Shown here in pieces: positions 33,267 to 42,426 of a stretch of DNA of 64,000 nt (its first letter is position 1; the number at the start of each line of letters is the position of its first letter). The position numbers and the translations under genes were made by a program. Under the pieces are notes generated by a model. That model was not told the DNA's origin. It was given only the letters and a program-made list of their open reading frames with translations, and did no database searches. Source of the DNA: Flavobacterium quisquiliarum (GTDB lineage Bacteria; Bacteroidota; Bacteroidia; Flavobacteriales; Flavobacteriaceae); the NCBI RefSeq assembly GCF_019308285.1, contig NZ_WWEM01000040.1:43040-107039 (forward strand), written 5' to 3'.

Positions 33267-34340
33267 ATGGCACATAATATCAATTTTAACGAGAGAACAG
33301 GACGTTATTCATTTTTTAGCGTACAACAAAAAGCATGGCACAACTTGGGGCAAATCGTGGAGCAATACCCGACAAGCGAGGAAGCTATCAAACACGCAGG
33401 GTTAGATTACGAAGTCGTAAAATCCCCACTTTTTACCAAAGGTTCGGGCATTATCGAAACGGCTAACGGTATAGAGATAGGCAGTAGCGAATTAGAAGTA
33501 CCTAACTATTTCGCCAACATTCGCACCGATAACAATAAGGTATTGGGAGTAGTCGGCAAGGATTACCATATCGTACAAAACCGTGAAGCCTTTAATTTCT
33601 TTGATGCTATTGTAGGTGGTGGCGAGGGCATTCTGTACGAAACCGCAGGAGCATTAGGCAACGGAGAACGTATTTTTATCACAGCCAAACTGCCTGACTA
33701 TATCCGTGTAGGCAATGGCGATGATGTTACGGAAAAATACATTTTCCTAACCACTTCGCACGATGGTAGCGGAAGTATCACAGCCGCATTTACACCAATC
33801 CGTATCGTTTGCCAAAATACCTTAAACGCTTCATTACGCAATATGACCAATGTTGTCCGTATCAAACACACTTCGGGAGCAAAAGGACGTATCGAGAACG
33901 CTCACAAGATTATGGGACTTGCCAACACATTGAGCAACCAATTAGAGGGAATTTTCAATGAATGGGCAAAAGTAAAGGTAACAGACCGAGAGGTTAAAAA
34001 GCTAATTCAATTGGCACTTTGCCCGAATAAGGAAACCTTTGATTTAATCAAAAAAGGTGCGGAAGATGAAATTTCAACCGTGTTCAAAAACACCGTTGAA
34101 GATGCTTTTGCATACGCAATGATAAGCGACACCCAACAAATGGATACTACAAAAGGAACATTGTTCGGAGCTTATAATGCGGTTACAGGTTACTATCAGA
34201 ACGTAAGAAATTACAAGAATGATGAAGCCAAGTTGCAGAGCATTGTATTGGGTGGCACTGCTCAACTCAAATCACAGAAAGCATTTGAATTGTGTAATGG
34301 TTTTGCTTTAGATGGTGCAGAAACCCTAAACCTTAATTAA
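33267..34340 (+). CDS. DUF932 (phage/plasmid-like) protein
   Basis: From the ATG at 33267 the protein is 357 residues and starts MAHNINFNERTGRYSFFSVQQKAWHNLG, the usual DUF932 opening; the frame upstream overlaps ssb and is not used. Family landmarks include NKVLGVVGKDYHIVQNREAF and HDGSGSITAAFTPIRIVCQNTL. The family occurs on phages, plasmids and ICEs and is thought to belong to DNA maintenance, but no activity is established. Confidence 0.9.
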   Translation: MAHNINFNERTGRYSFFSVQQKAWHNLGQIVEQYPTSEEAIKHAGLDYEVVKSPLFTKGSGIIETANGIEIGSSELEVPNYFANIRTDNNKVLGVVGKDYHIVQNREAFNFFDAIVGGGEGILYETAGALGNGERIFITAKLPDYIRVGNGDDVTEKYIFLTTSHDGSGSITAAFTPIRIVCQNTLNASLRNMTNVVRIKHTSGAKGRIENAHKIMGLANTLSNQLEGIFNEWAKVKVTDREVKKLIQLALCPNKETFDLIKKGAEDEISTVFKNTVEDAFAYAMISDTQQMDTTKGTLFGAYNAVTGYYQNVRNYKNDEAKLQSIVLGGTAQLKSQKAFELCNGFALDGAETLNLN

Positions 34341-34348
34341 ATAACAAC

Positions 34349-34376
34349 AGGCTACCGCTTTAATCGGTGGTAGCCT
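34349..34376 (+). other. Intra-operon hairpin after DUF932
   Basis: The 8-bp stem AGGCTACC / GGTAGCCT (34349-34356, 34369-34376) lies between DUF932 and the next gene with no T run, so it may be an mRNA processing or stability element rather than a terminator. Confidence 0.5.
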
Positions 34377-34392
34377 ACTAAAAACAAAAGTT

Positions 34393-34875
34393 ATGGCAAA
34401 TTGGTGCAGTAATACAGTTGTATTCGAGGGGAAACCCGAAACAATCACAGCAATACAGGAACTTTTTCAATCAATGAAGGAAAAGGAAGAAAAAATCGAA
34501 GAAGGACAATTACCCGAATTTATTTCTAAAGATAATGGTGGTTATTTCTTCAATATCTATTGGAATGAAGGCGATGAAGGACAATTTCAATATGAAACAA
34601 AGTGGTCGCCCAATATGGAAATCATTCAAAAGATAGCGGAGCATTACGAAGTGAATTTCACACACGACTATGAAGAAATGGGCAATCTTGTATATGGCAG
34701 GGCAACATTTTATGACAAGCTACTCACAGATGTTTATTTGGAAGACGTGGATTTTGAGCAATACGAATTTGATGAAGAAAACGAAACCTACCATTTTGAG
34801 GGTAATGATTACGAAAGCGATTACGAGATATTAGAAAACTTGTTGGAGCGGAAAATTAAAATTCAAGAAACTTAA
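34393..34875 (+). CDS. YubB/Api92-like ferredoxin-fold protein (DUF1281-type)
   Basis: A 160-residue acidic protein beginning MANWCSNTVVFEGKPETI, the hallmark opening of the Api92/YubB-like mobile-element proteins, with a WNEGDEGQFQYETKWSPN segment where the family has its aromatic core. The C-terminus is very acidic. Function is unknown. It lies in the ssb-PRTRC operon. Confidence 0.78.
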   Translation: MANWCSNTVVFEGKPETITAIQELFQSMKEKEEKIEEGQLPEFISKDNGGYFFNIYWNEGDEGQFQYETKWSPNMEIIQKIAEHYEVNFTHDYEEMGNLVYGRATFYDKLLTDVYLEDVDFEQYEFDEENETYHFEGNDYESDYEILENLLERKIKIQET

Positions 34876-34886
34876 AACCAAAGGCA

Positions 34887-35225
34887 ATGGAAACAAGAAC
34901 AATAGCTACAAAGTTTGTACGCCAAGATGTACCCGAATTGGCAACCCTGCAAAATGCAAAGGTTTACTTATTAAGGGAAAAACTGAACAAAGGCGAAAAA
35001 TTGAACCGAGCCGAAAAAAATTGGCTTGCAGAAGCAGTAAACCGAAACGCCTATTTCAAAAGAGCTGTACCGCTTATGGGTTATCGTTTTGGTTTTGAGG
35101 ATGTTTTAAAATCCTATATCGTAAAGCAGTACGGCAGTTGGTTAGAATACAACGCTCCCGACAAAACAAGTCTTCGAAGTATCATATATGGCAGGATTGA
35201 CCAAATAGCGGAAATCAGCAAATAA
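34887..35225 (+). CDS. Hypothetical mobile-element protein
   Basis: A 112-residue basic soluble protein (METRTIATKFVRQDVPELATL) with the hydrophilic helical stretch REKLNKGEKLNRAEKNWLAEAVN. It is common in Bacteroidota conjugative elements at this place, in my recollection, but has no known function. It is 11 bp after the previous gene and part of the same operon. Confidence 0.7.
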   Translation: METRTIATKFVRQDVPELATLQNAKVYLLREKLNKGEKLNRAEKNWLAEAVNRNAYFKRAVPLMGYRFGFEDVLKSYIVKQYGSWLEYNAPDKTSLRSIIYGRIDQIAEISK

Positions 35226-35243
35226 CATTTAAAGCCAAGTACA

Positions 35244-35426
35244 ATGAAAATCATAGATAAAAATGGGAATTGGGTTGAAGTTACCGACCTCATAAAAGCT
35301 ATCCAGCAAACTGGTTGGTATAAAGAATATCTGCACGACCCACCAACAGAAACAGACAAGGAAAGACAGAAATATTGGGCAGATATGCACGAGAAACTTA
35401 AAAAAGAAAAAAGTATTAACAATTAA
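35244..35426 (+). CDS. Hypothetical small protein
   Basis: A 60-residue protein (MKIIDKNGNWVEVTDLIKAIQ). It is in frame with operon spacing (18 bp after the previous stop, 12 bp before PRTRC E), and a start codon follows an AGTACA leader similar to the neighbours. It is small and hydrophilic with no recognised domain. Confidence 0.6.
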   Translation: MKIIDKNGNWVEVTDLIKAIQQTGWYKEYLHDPPTETDKERQKYWADMHEKLKKEKSINN

Positions 35427-35438
35427 AATTTCAGAACG

Positions 35439-36050
35439 ATGAACACCAATTTTTTCAATCAGATACAGCAGTTGGACTTTACAGGAGTATTGCAACTGAA
35501 CATTTCAAAAGGGATAGAAAGCAACCTAATTGTAACAGTATTGCTCAACAACGAACAATGCGGAGATAGTGCAAAAAATCTAATTCCCCCATTGACCTTT
35601 AACGCCACGCCCCAAGAGTTTGACGAGGGATTTTTTGAGCAGATAACTACACCCATACAAAAGGTATCGGGCTTAATGGTGGATATGGAAAAATTCCAAA
35701 AGCAATTGGACGAAGCCAAAGCACAATCGGCAATAGAAAAGGAAAAAACCGAGAAAGCGAAAAAGGACAAGGAAACCAAAGACAAGAAGTTTAAAGATGC
35801 TATAGCAAAGGCGGACGAGTTGGAAAAAGAGGGTAAGTTCCGTGAAGCGTGGATAAAAGTTCCCGATATAACGGAGTTTCCCGAAAAAGCAGACGAGATA
35901 CGCAAACGCAAAACAGCATTATCCGACAAATTCGCAACACCGAGCCTTTTCGGAGCAATTGACGAAACAAACCCCAAACTTCTACAAGCGGAAGAAGTTA
36001 CTGCCGATTATCCTATTGATGAAACACACGAAGATGAAAACGAATATTAA
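35439..36050 (+). CDS. PRTRC system protein E
   Basis: A 203-residue protein recognised as PRTRC protein E by its N-terminal domain FFNQIQQLDFTGVLQLNI, then LIVTVLLNNEQCGDSAKNLIPPLTF and FFEQITTPIQKVSGLMVDMEKF. A coiled-coil rich in K, E and A (about residues 85-130) follows. PRTRC is a set of five or six genes of unknown role that co-occur on plasmids and ICEs. Confidence 0.87.
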   Translation: MNTNFFNQIQQLDFTGVLQLNISKGIESNLIVTVLLNNEQCGDSAKNLIPPLTFNATPQEFDEGFFEQITTPIQKVSGLMVDMEKFQKQLDEAKAQSAIEKEKTEKAKKDKETKDKKFKDAIAKADELEKEGKFREAWIKVPDITEFPEKADEIRKRKTALSDKFATPSLFGAIDETNPKLLQAEEVTADYPIDETHEDENEY

Positions 36051-36068
36051 TCATTAAAACAGAACATT

Positions 36069-36287
36069 ATGTTATTAGCAACGCAATTAGAAAGAGTTTT
36101 TATACTCAAAGATAAAGGACAGGACATCAGACTGACCGACCCCGAACCACGTTGGAGCGTGGAAGCCGTAATGAATTTTTACGCCAATATGTACCCGATT
36201 TTGACAACGGCAAAAGTATCTGCACCACAAATAAAAGACGATGCAGTCGAGTACAAGTTTGAGAGTGTAATGGGTACGAAAGGTTAA
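36069..36287 (+). CDS. PRTRC system protein C
   Basis: A 72-residue protein with the PRTRC C pattern RVFILKDKGQDIRLTDPEPRWSVEAVMNFYANMYPIL. It is small, ubiquitin-like in proposed fold, and sits beside the ThiF-like gene; in ubiquitin-like systems a small beta-grasp protein is activated by a ThiF/E1-like enzyme, so a conjugation or sulfur-transfer role is possible but unproven. Confidence 0.88.
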   Translation: MLLATQLERVFILKDKGQDIRLTDPEPRWSVEAVMNFYANMYPILTTAKVSAPQIKDDAVEYKFESVMGTKG

Positions 36288-36302
36288 CCAAATATTAAAG
36301 CG

Positions 36303-37466
36303 ATGAATTATGCAACGCAACATCATATCGGGAACTATCAGCATACCCGAACAGAAACGACAACGGCAATTGCACCGACAGTTGGGCGAGTTCGCCAATT
36401 GGCTACAAAGACCAAAGGACGCAAACCAAGTGCAGAAAGACAAGCAGAAATCCGTACCAATAGCAATGCTACCAATGGTATTCTAAAGTGTACGTTTCTG
36501 CCCAAACTAAAAACGGCACCATCCGTACAGGCTTGTCAGAAAACGGAGAGGGATTTTTACAAGTCCCTTTCCAAACTTGCCGAGCATTACAGGATTGAAC
36601 CAATGCAGACCAACAGTTTTAAGTTTCCCTACAATATAACATTGGCTATGTGGGATATGGAAAACAAAGTAAAGCGTACCAACAGCAATTGGGATGGTTT
36701 CAGATTGGTAAAGGATAGCAGGAAAACCTATTTTATAGGCGAGGAACGATACAACACAGGAACAACCTTGTATTACATTCCCGTTGTGCCACTCTTTAAA
36801 ATGCTCAAAGACCCAAAGCGTAAAAAGACCGCACAGCTTTTACTATCGGTATGTAGTTATCTGTATCATATCGCTCAAATTCCGTATTACAGGCAGGAAG
36901 AAAGTTACTTGTATTGGCTTTACGAAATGATGAACGATTGGGTGGAACAGGACGAGGAAACGGAAGAAACTGAAAGCTATAAAAGTGAATTGAGAAATGC
37001 CGAATACATTGGCGATAGAATAGAACAAAAGCTATTTAATCGAACTAATCTAAAGGTATTTGAACAGCGTTTGAACCGATTTAAAAGTGTTGATATGTTC
37101 GACAAGGAATGTTGGCAAGTGGCTTGTAATGCGTTTGCCCTTTGCACAGAATATCCGAACACCACTATTTTTAGCAACGCAACATTGCCCGAAAAAGACC
37201 CTTATGATAATGACGAGAATGAAATAATCGGAATGGAAAAATACATTTCATTTATTGCAGATACTAAAGGCTGGTTGTACGAAAGTCTTTCAGATACCAT
37301 CAACAATGAATTTAACGAGTACGGAGCAATGGCAGAACCTACTATTTCCAAGCGATTTGACGGAAGTGAAATACCAACAGCAAACCTTGATTTTGAGAAC
37401 CGTTTATTTGGTTTATTGAATGATTTGAGTGGAATATTATACGAATACAAAACGATAGAAAAATGA
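36303..37466 (+). CDS. PRTRC-associated protein (F-like)
   Basis: A 387-residue soluble protein between PRTRC C and B, the position usually held by PRTRC protein F. The N-terminus is basic and low-complexity; the centre is aromatic-rich (LAMWDMENKVKRTNSNWDGFRLV, YYIPVVPLFKMLKD, LYHIAQIPYYRQEESYLYWLYEMMNDW). I assign it by position and general appearance, not by a motif. It overlaps the next gene by 4 bp. Confidence 0.65.
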   Translation: MNYATQHHIGNYQHTRTETTTAIAPTVGRVRQLATKTKGRKPSAERQAEIRTNSNATNGILKCTFLPKLKTAPSVQACQKTERDFYKSLSKLAEHYRIEPMQTNSFKFPYNITLAMWDMENKVKRTNSNWDGFRLVKDSRKTYFIGEERYNTGTTLYYIPVVPLFKMLKDPKRKKTAQLLLSVCSYLYHIAQIPYYRQEESYLYWLYEMMNDWVEQDEETEETESYKSELRNAEYIGDRIEQKLFNRTNLKVFEQRLNRFKSVDMFDKECWQVACNAFALCTEYPNTTIFSNATLPEKDPYDNDENEIIGMEKYISFIADTKGWLYESLSDTINNEFNEYGAMAEPTISKRFDGSEIPTANLDFENRLFGLLNDLSGILYEYKTIEK

Positions 37467-38185
37467 ATACAACAACAGATATAAAAGACCATTTTGGAAC
37501 ATTGTACTATGCAAAATCCGCTTTGGTTTTCTATGAAACCAAAGGAACAGAAAACGATATGTACGTGGAGCATTTTGATATGGACAGCAACGGAATGCCT
37601 ATCAATGCCCATCCATTAACCGTAAAGGAAGCCAATATTTTAGCAAAGTCCTTACAGACCGATGAAGAAAAGAACCAAGCCTTTTTAAAACCAAAGGGAA
37701 TTTTGCCTACCAATATTCTGCATATCAATCCAAATGCGGAAAAAGGTACGGTACTTTGGTACACTAAAACACAACAACGGAAACTGTATTTTGTGGATAG
37801 TTTGGGCATACCCAGCGGAATATCACAAGTACCGCCAATGCTATGGTTAGCGAGCAAAAGCAGTCTTACCGTATTTGCTTTGGCAAATGACAGAAGACCC
37901 ACCGAGAAAACGCCATTGCATTATGCACCTTTCTTCAATATCTACGAAAAGGGCAATGTATGTATGGGTACGGTGAGTGTTGATATTAAAAATTCGGCTT
38001 CGGTTGAGGAATTTATACAGGCGTGGGAACATTATTTTTTCAATTCTTATTTCAGTCATTCATTATGTGAAAACCTGACGAAAAAAAACATTGTAAACCT
38101 TTGGAAAGACCTTATCAATACGGATAAACCTTTTCCGAAAGAAGTATTAAAAAAGAACAACAAAACCCTTAAAAATCTATTGTAA
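37463..38185 (+). CDS. PRTRC system protein B
   Basis: A 240-residue protein recognised as PRTRC B by the ALVFYETKG opening and GILPTNILHINPNAEKGTVLWYTKTQQRKLYF and MLWLASKSSLTVFALANDRRPTEKTPLHYAPFFNIYEKGNVCMG segments. No catalytic motif is known. It overlaps its neighbours by 4 bp and 1 bp and is thus translationally coupled. Confidence 0.88.
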   Translation: MNTTTDIKDHFGTLYYAKSALVFYETKGTENDMYVEHFDMDSNGMPINAHPLTVKEANILAKSLQTDEEKNQAFLKPKGILPTNILHINPNAEKGTVLWYTKTQQRKLYFVDSLGIPSGISQVPPMLWLASKSSLTVFALANDRRPTEKTPLHYAPFFNIYEKGNVCMGTVSVDIKNSASVEEFIQAWEHYFFNSYFSHSLCENLTKKNIVNLWKDLINTDKPFPKEVLKKNNKTLKNLL

Positions 38186-38991
38186 TGAATACAGCAAAAA
38201 CCGCAGTACATTTTACAGATAATTACCTGCTCAATCCTACCAATCCGATTTCGGTAAACCTTATCGGGGCAGGTGGCACAGGCTCAAAAGTATTGACTGC
38301 TTTAATGGAAATAAACGAAAGTTTGATTGCGTTGGGACACGCAGGGTTACAAGTCCGCCTTTGGGACGATGATGTTATCACGAGTGCCAATTTGGGCAGA
38401 CAACGATTTGCAGAAAGTGAAACAGGATTATATAAATCCGTTGCTTTAATCAATCGTTGCAACCGTTGGGCAGGAACAAATTGGAAAGCCAAAACGGTAA
38501 AATTTGAAAAAGACAATTTTGGCAGACTTCCCGAAAAAGCAAGGGCAATCATTACCATTACGTGTGTGGACAATGTGCAGGCGAGGTTTGGCGTTGCTGA
38601 AATTCTTAATGAAATAAGCTATCGCAAACACTACCAAGATGAGCCAAAATATTGGTTGGATTTTGGCAACAGCCAAGATACAGGACAAGTGATATTATCC
38701 ACTATCGGAGAGATAAAACAACCCAATTCTGAAAAGTACGAAACGGTGGCAAGCCTGCCATTTGTTACCGATGAATTTGGCGAATTGCTGAAGCAATCCG
38801 AGCAAGAGGACAATACGCCAAGTTGCTCACTTGCTGAAGCGTTGGAACACCAAGATTTGTTTATCAATTCATCGCTTACACAAATGGGTTGTTCTTTGTT
38901 GTGGAACTTGTTTCGCAAGGGAATGACCGAATACAAGGGATTTTTTCACAATCTGAAAGATTTCCGCACCCACCCGATAAAAGTTGCCTAA
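38185..38991 (+). CDS. PRTRC system ThiF-family protein
   Basis: A 268-residue adenylating enzyme-like protein. The Rossmann nucleotide motif VNLIGAGGTGSKVLTALMEI is near residue 25; ITCVDNVQARFGV and WLDFGNSQDTGQVILST resemble the E1/ThiF/MoeB core. No catalytic cysteine was identified with confidence. It likely adenylates a small beta-grasp partner, perhaps PRTRC C. It is the last PRTRC gene. Confidence 0.9.
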   Translation: MNTAKTAVHFTDNYLLNPTNPISVNLIGAGGTGSKVLTALMEINESLIALGHAGLQVRLWDDDVITSANLGRQRFAESETGLYKSVALINRCNRWAGTNWKAKTVKFEKDNFGRLPEKARAIITITCVDNVQARFGVAEILNEISYRKHYQDEPKYWLDFGNSQDTGQVILSTIGEIKQPNSEKYETVASLPFVTDEFGELLKQSEQEDNTPSCSLAEALEHQDLFINSSLTQMGCSLLWNLFRKGMTEYKGFFHNLKDFRTHPIKVA

Positions 38992-39007
38992 AAGCCGAAA
39001 TCGGCGG

Positions 39008-39050
39008 GCAAAAATGCAATTCCTTCCTACGGTCGGAAACGCATTTTTGC
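39008..39050. other. Inverted repeat after the PRTRC operon
   Basis: Perfect 10-bp arms GCAAAAATGC (39008-39017) and GCATTTTTGC (39041-39050) with a nested TTCC/GGAA lie 16 bp after the ThiF stop. No long T run follows. The frame covering 38984-39271 seems to be a chance open reading frame. The rest of the 474-bp gap to 39466 shows nothing I can name; it is likely the left junction of the cargo. Confidence 0.5.
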
Positions 39051-39465
39051 ATTTAAAATTGGTGCAACCCCTTTCTCAAAATGCACCGCTACACAATCCC
39101 TTTCTTCACATTTTAACAAACAGGTTGCGAGATTTTTATGTGGGATATTCGCTATCCCATTTGCTGTATTTAGTATTGACTTCTTTTCTTTTCACACTGC
39201 GACCAAAGAAAAGATTCTGTGTTGTAAAACAATTTTTTTTAGTTTTTTTGGTGTTAAATTGTGTACAATAACTATAAATTGTACTTTTGCACCACTCAAT
39301 GAAAAGAACAGTACAAATATCATCCCAAGTTACTCCGCCTTGATCTTAGGCTAACTGTTATATTTCCCAATTTTAATTTATTGGCTTTTTTATCGTACCC
39401 AAAGGTTTTTTCTTTTGGTGCATCTCTTTTTTATTTACATTTTTAATATTTAAACATACTTTTTT

Positions 39466-41001
39466 ATGCAGAAAGTTATTAATCTGTTTGATTTCAAACA
39501 GAAAATTAATTACAAAAACGAAATTCTTGCGGGTCTTGCGGTGGCTATGACCATGATACCTGAGTCTTTATCCTTTGCTATTCTGGCAGGGCTTTCGCCT
39601 TTGACAGGGCTTTATGCAGCTTTTTTAATGGGTATTGTTACTGCAATTTTGGGAGGCAGACCCGGAATGGTTTCTGGGGGAGCCGGAGCAACGGTAGTAG
39701 TACTTATCGCATTGGCAGCATCACACGGTGTGGAATATCTTTTTGCTGCGGTTATATTAGCAGGTGTACTGCAATTTTCAGTAGGAATTTTTAAACTGGG
39801 TAAATTTGTCCGCCTGATCCCACAACCAGTAATGTATGGTTTTTTAAACGGCCTTGCAGTAATCATTTTCATGGCACAGGTAGCTCAATTTAAAGTTGTA
39901 GAAAACGGGATAGAAGGTTGGATGCAGGGGCCGGCGCTTTATCTAATGGCTGGATTGACATTATTAACTATAGCCATCGTATTTATATTGCCAAAATTTA
40001 CAAAAGCGGTTCCTGCATCTTTAGTAGCAATAATAGTTGTCTTTGGTATTGTATATTTTTTCGGCATCGATACTAAAAAAGTTATTGATATCGCCTCTGT
40101 AGGAGGCTCTTTACCTTCATTTCACATCCCTGCTATTCCTTTTACTCTGGAAACATTGAAAATTATTTTCCCTTATGCCTTGGTAATGGCAGGGGTTGGA
40201 TTGATTGAAAGTCTGTTAACGCTTAATATGGTTGATGAAATAACCGGCACAAAAGGACAATCTAACCGTGAGGCTGCCGCACAAGGTATAGCCAATATCA
40301 CCAACGGTTTCTTCGGAGGAATGGGTGGATGTGCAATGGTTGCCCAGACTTTAGTGAATGTAGGAGCTGGAGGAAGAGCCAGACTTTCTTCAATAGTTGC
40401 AGCCATAGCAATCTTATTGATCATTCTTGTTGCTGGTCCTGTAATCGAGCAAATTCCAATGGCGGCATTAGTCGGGGTGATGATGATGGTAGCTATAGGT
40501 ACATTTGAGTGGGTCAGCTTTCGAATTATTAATAAAATGCCTCGACACGATATTTTTATTGGCATGTTGGTAGCAGTTATAACCATAGTATTGCACAACT
40601 TAGCTTTAGCGGTTTTGATTGGTGTAGTCATTTCGGCTCTAGTATTTGCCTGGGAGAGTGCTAAAAGAATACGTGCAAGAAAATATGTAGATGAAGATGG
40701 TGTAAAGCATTACGAAATTTTTGGGCCGCTCTTCTTTGGTTCTACTGCCGCATTTATTGAAAAATTTGACGTACTAAATGACCCGAATGAAGTTGTAATT
40801 GATTTTAAGGAAAGTAAAGTAGTTGATATGTCTGCTATTGAAGCTTTAAATAAAATTACGGAGAAGTATCACAAGGAAGGTAAAAAACTACATTTACGTC
40901 ATTTAAGCCAAGATTGCAGGCAATTACTTAAAAATGCAGAAACAGTTATTGATGTGAATATTATTGAAGATCCTACCTACAAAGTAATGACTAATAAATA
41001 G
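39466..41001 (+). CDS. SulP-family anion transporter with STAS domain
   Basis: A 511-residue membrane protein. The transmembrane part (about residues 25-385) has the SulP motif AGLAVAMTMIPESLSFAILAGLSP and a second half with GFFGGMGGCAMVAQTLVNVGAGGR; a STAS domain occupies about residues 410-500 (EVVIDFKESKVVDMSAIEALNKI). It takes up sulfate, bicarbonate or a related anion. On the element it opens the cargo block with arsenic and chromate genes; both oxyanions resemble SulP substrates, which may explain the grouping. Confidence 0.92.
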   Translation: MQKVINLFDFKQKINYKNEILAGLAVAMTMIPESLSFAILAGLSPLTGLYAAFLMGIVTAILGGRPGMVSGGAGATVVVLIALAASHGVEYLFAAVILAGVLQFSVGIFKLGKFVRLIPQPVMYGFLNGLAVIIFMAQVAQFKVVENGIEGWMQGPALYLMAGLTLLTIAIVFILPKFTKAVPASLVAIIVVFGIVYFFGIDTKKVIDIASVGGSLPSFHIPAIPFTLETLKIIFPYALVMAGVGLIESLLTLNMVDEITGTKGQSNREAAAQGIANITNGFFGGMGGCAMVAQTLVNVGAGGRARLSSIVAAIAILLIILVAGPVIEQIPMAALVGVMMMVAIGTFEWVSFRIINKMPRHDIFIGMLVAVITIVLHNLALAVLIGVVISALVFAWESAKRIRARKYVDEDGVKHYEIFGPLFFGSTAAFIEKFDVLNDPNEVVIDFKESKVVDMSAIEALNKITEKYHKEGKKLHLRHLSQDCRQLLKNAETVIDVNIIEDPTYKVMTNK

Positions 41002-41075
41002 CATCGGAATACCCAAGTTTAATATTACAACTACAGCAATAATTTTAAAAAAAATTATTGCTGTTTAAATTTATT

Positions 41076-41091
41076 ATCGTAATATTGCGAT
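41076..41091 (+). promoter_or_regulatory. Candidate ArsR operator 1
   Basis: ATCGTAATATTGCGAT is a 16-bp palindrome with one imperfect pair, 21 bp before the arsR ATG at 41113. A near copy lies at 41464-41479 before the next gene, and a half-site (ATCGCAAT) lies at 47010-47017 before nhaA. Confidence 0.7.
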
Positions 41092-41112
41092 ATATTTATT
41101 TTTATAAAACTG

Positions 41113-41442
41113 ATGGGTGTCACAAAAACCGAAATTTTTACAGAACAGCAGAACCATTTAGCTAGTATTTTAAAGGCACTGGCTCATCCTGCTCGTATAG
41201 CTATACTGCAACATATCATTAAACAAAATGCCTGCATCTGTAATGATCTTGTAGAAGAATTGGGATTGGCACAAGCGACAATTTCACAACACTTGAAAGA
41301 GCTGAAAAATATTGGTATCATTAAAGGAAATATAGAAGGAACTAGTGTATGTTACTGTATTAATGAAACAGTCTGGAATGAGATTAAGAAGGAACTCAAT
41401 AGCTTTTTTGTCGAGAATGTAAATAGTAAAGAATGCTGTTAA
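41113..41442 (+). CDS. arsR: ArsR-family arsenic-type repressor
   Basis: A 109-residue winged-helix repressor: LASILKALAHPARIAILQHI, the recognition helix LAQATISQHLKELKN and the cysteine pair in NACICNDLV that matches the arsenite-sensing CxC position of classical ArsR. The protein also ends in ECC. It likely represses its own gene and the operon downstream, released by As(III). Two operator-like palindromes flank it (41076 and 41464). Confidence 0.93.
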   Translation: MGVTKTEIFTEQQNHLASILKALAHPARIAILQHIIKQNACICNDLVEELGLAQATISQHLKELKNIGIIKGNIEGTSVCYCINETVWNEIKKELNSFFVENVNSKECC

Positions 41443-41463
41443 GCTTTTTTTTAACACCAAATC

Positions 41464-41479
41464 ATCGTAACATTGCAAT
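41464..41479 (+). promoter_or_regulatory. Candidate ArsR operator 2
   Basis: ATCGTAACATTGCAAT agrees with operator 1 at 14 of 16 positions and lies 29 bp before the DUF6428 ATG at 41509. It suggests a second ArsR-controlled promoter for the operon 41509-45797. Confidence 0.65.
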
Positions 41480-41508
41480 ATAACATTTATTGAGTTAATA
41501 TCAGAAAT

Positions 41509-41982
41509 ATGAAGCTATCAAAAATTAAAGAAATCCTGCCAACATTAGTAAATGTTGGATTTCAATTAGAAAACGGAACCTTAGTTCCAGAACATTTCCA
41601 CGTTACCGAAGTGGGACAAATTACTAAAAACTTTATAGACTGTGGTGGCGTAATCCGTTCGGAAAAAGTTGTAAACTTCCAATTATGGAATGCAGACGAT
41701 TTCGAGCACAAATTAAAGCCAGCTAAGCTATTAAACATCATCAAGCTATCCGAAGAAAAATTGGGCATAGAAGATGCGGAAATTGAAGTGGAATACCAAA
41801 GCGAAACGATTGGTAAGTATGATTTGGATTTCAACGGAGATACATTTGTACTGAAAAATAAAACAACAGCTTGTTTGGCTCAAGATGCCTGCGGTATTCC
41901 TTCCGAAAAAGTAAAGAAAAATTTGGCAGAACTGCCTGTAAATAATGCTAATGCTTGTACTCCAGGTGGCGGATGTTGTTAA
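41509..41982 (+). CDS. DUF6428 family protein
   Basis: A 157-residue protein matching the DUF6428 family that accompanies arsR genes in Bacteroidota: MKLSKIKEILPTLVNVGFQLENGTLVPEHFHVTEVG, a central VIRSEKVVNFQLW segment and a cysteine-rich end (TACLAQDACGIPSE ... CTPGGGCC). The terminal cysteines could bind As(III). Function is unknown. It begins the arsenic operon. Confidence 0.82.
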   Translation: MKLSKIKEILPTLVNVGFQLENGTLVPEHFHVTEVGQITKNFIDCGGVIRSEKVVNFQLWNADDFEHKLKPAKLLNIIKLSEEKLGIEDAEIEVEYQSETIGKYDLDFNGDTFVLKNKTTACLAQDACGIPSEKVKKNLAELPVNNANACTPGGGCC

Positions 41983-41994
41983 AATTGAATTTTT

Positions 41995-42426
41995 ATGTTT
42001 TCAAAAATCATTCATACAGATAATTCAAAGACAACAATCATAATCCGACTGATTGTTGGAGGTGTTTTTTTATCGGAGGGCATTCAAAAATTGCTGTTTC
42101 CTGCCATTCGTGGAGCGGGACGGTTTGAAAAAATTGGCTTGCCATCGCCTGAATTTTTTGGAAGTTTTGTAGGCATATTTGAAATCCTTTGCGGAGCGTT
42201 TATTTTGCTGGGGTTGCTTACAAGGTTAGCAAGTATTCCGCTCATCATCATTATGCTGGTTGCCATTGCCACGACCAAAACATCTATTTTGGCTAGCGAG
42301 GGTATTTGGGAATTGCTGCACGGCAGCCGTACGGATTGGGCGATGCTTTTGGGAAGTATGTTTTTGTTAATCAAAGGCGGAGGTAATTGGTCTATTGATA
42401 AAATCGTAATGAGAAATGGAGCGTGA
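41995..42426 (+). CDS. DoxX family membrane protein
   Basis: A 143-residue protein with four predicted membrane helices; IIIRLIVGGVFLSEGIQKLLFP and GIFEILCGAFILLGLLTRLA are typical DoxX segments. In other contexts DoxX proteins act in thiosulfate oxidation or in thiol-stress pathways. Here it lies between DUF6428 and chrA in the arsenic operon, and its stop overlaps the chrA start. Confidence 0.85.
   Translation: MFSKIIHTDNSKTTIIIRLIVGGVFLSEGIQKLLFPAIRGAGRFEKIGLPSPEFFGSFVGIFEILCGAFILLGLLTRLASIPLIIIMLVAIATTKTSILASEGIWELLHGSRTDWAMLLGSMFLLIKGGGNWSIDKIVMRNGA

Noticed and set aside
36087..36443. Long minus-strand frames opposite PRTRC and cargo genes
   Set aside because: They are antisense to well-supported genes in tight operons and have no family features.
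38984..39271. 95-residue frame after PRTRC ThiF
   Set aside because: It overlaps the ThiF end, spans the inverted repeat at 39008-39050 and reads low-complexity, leucine/phenylalanine-rich sequence without a family.
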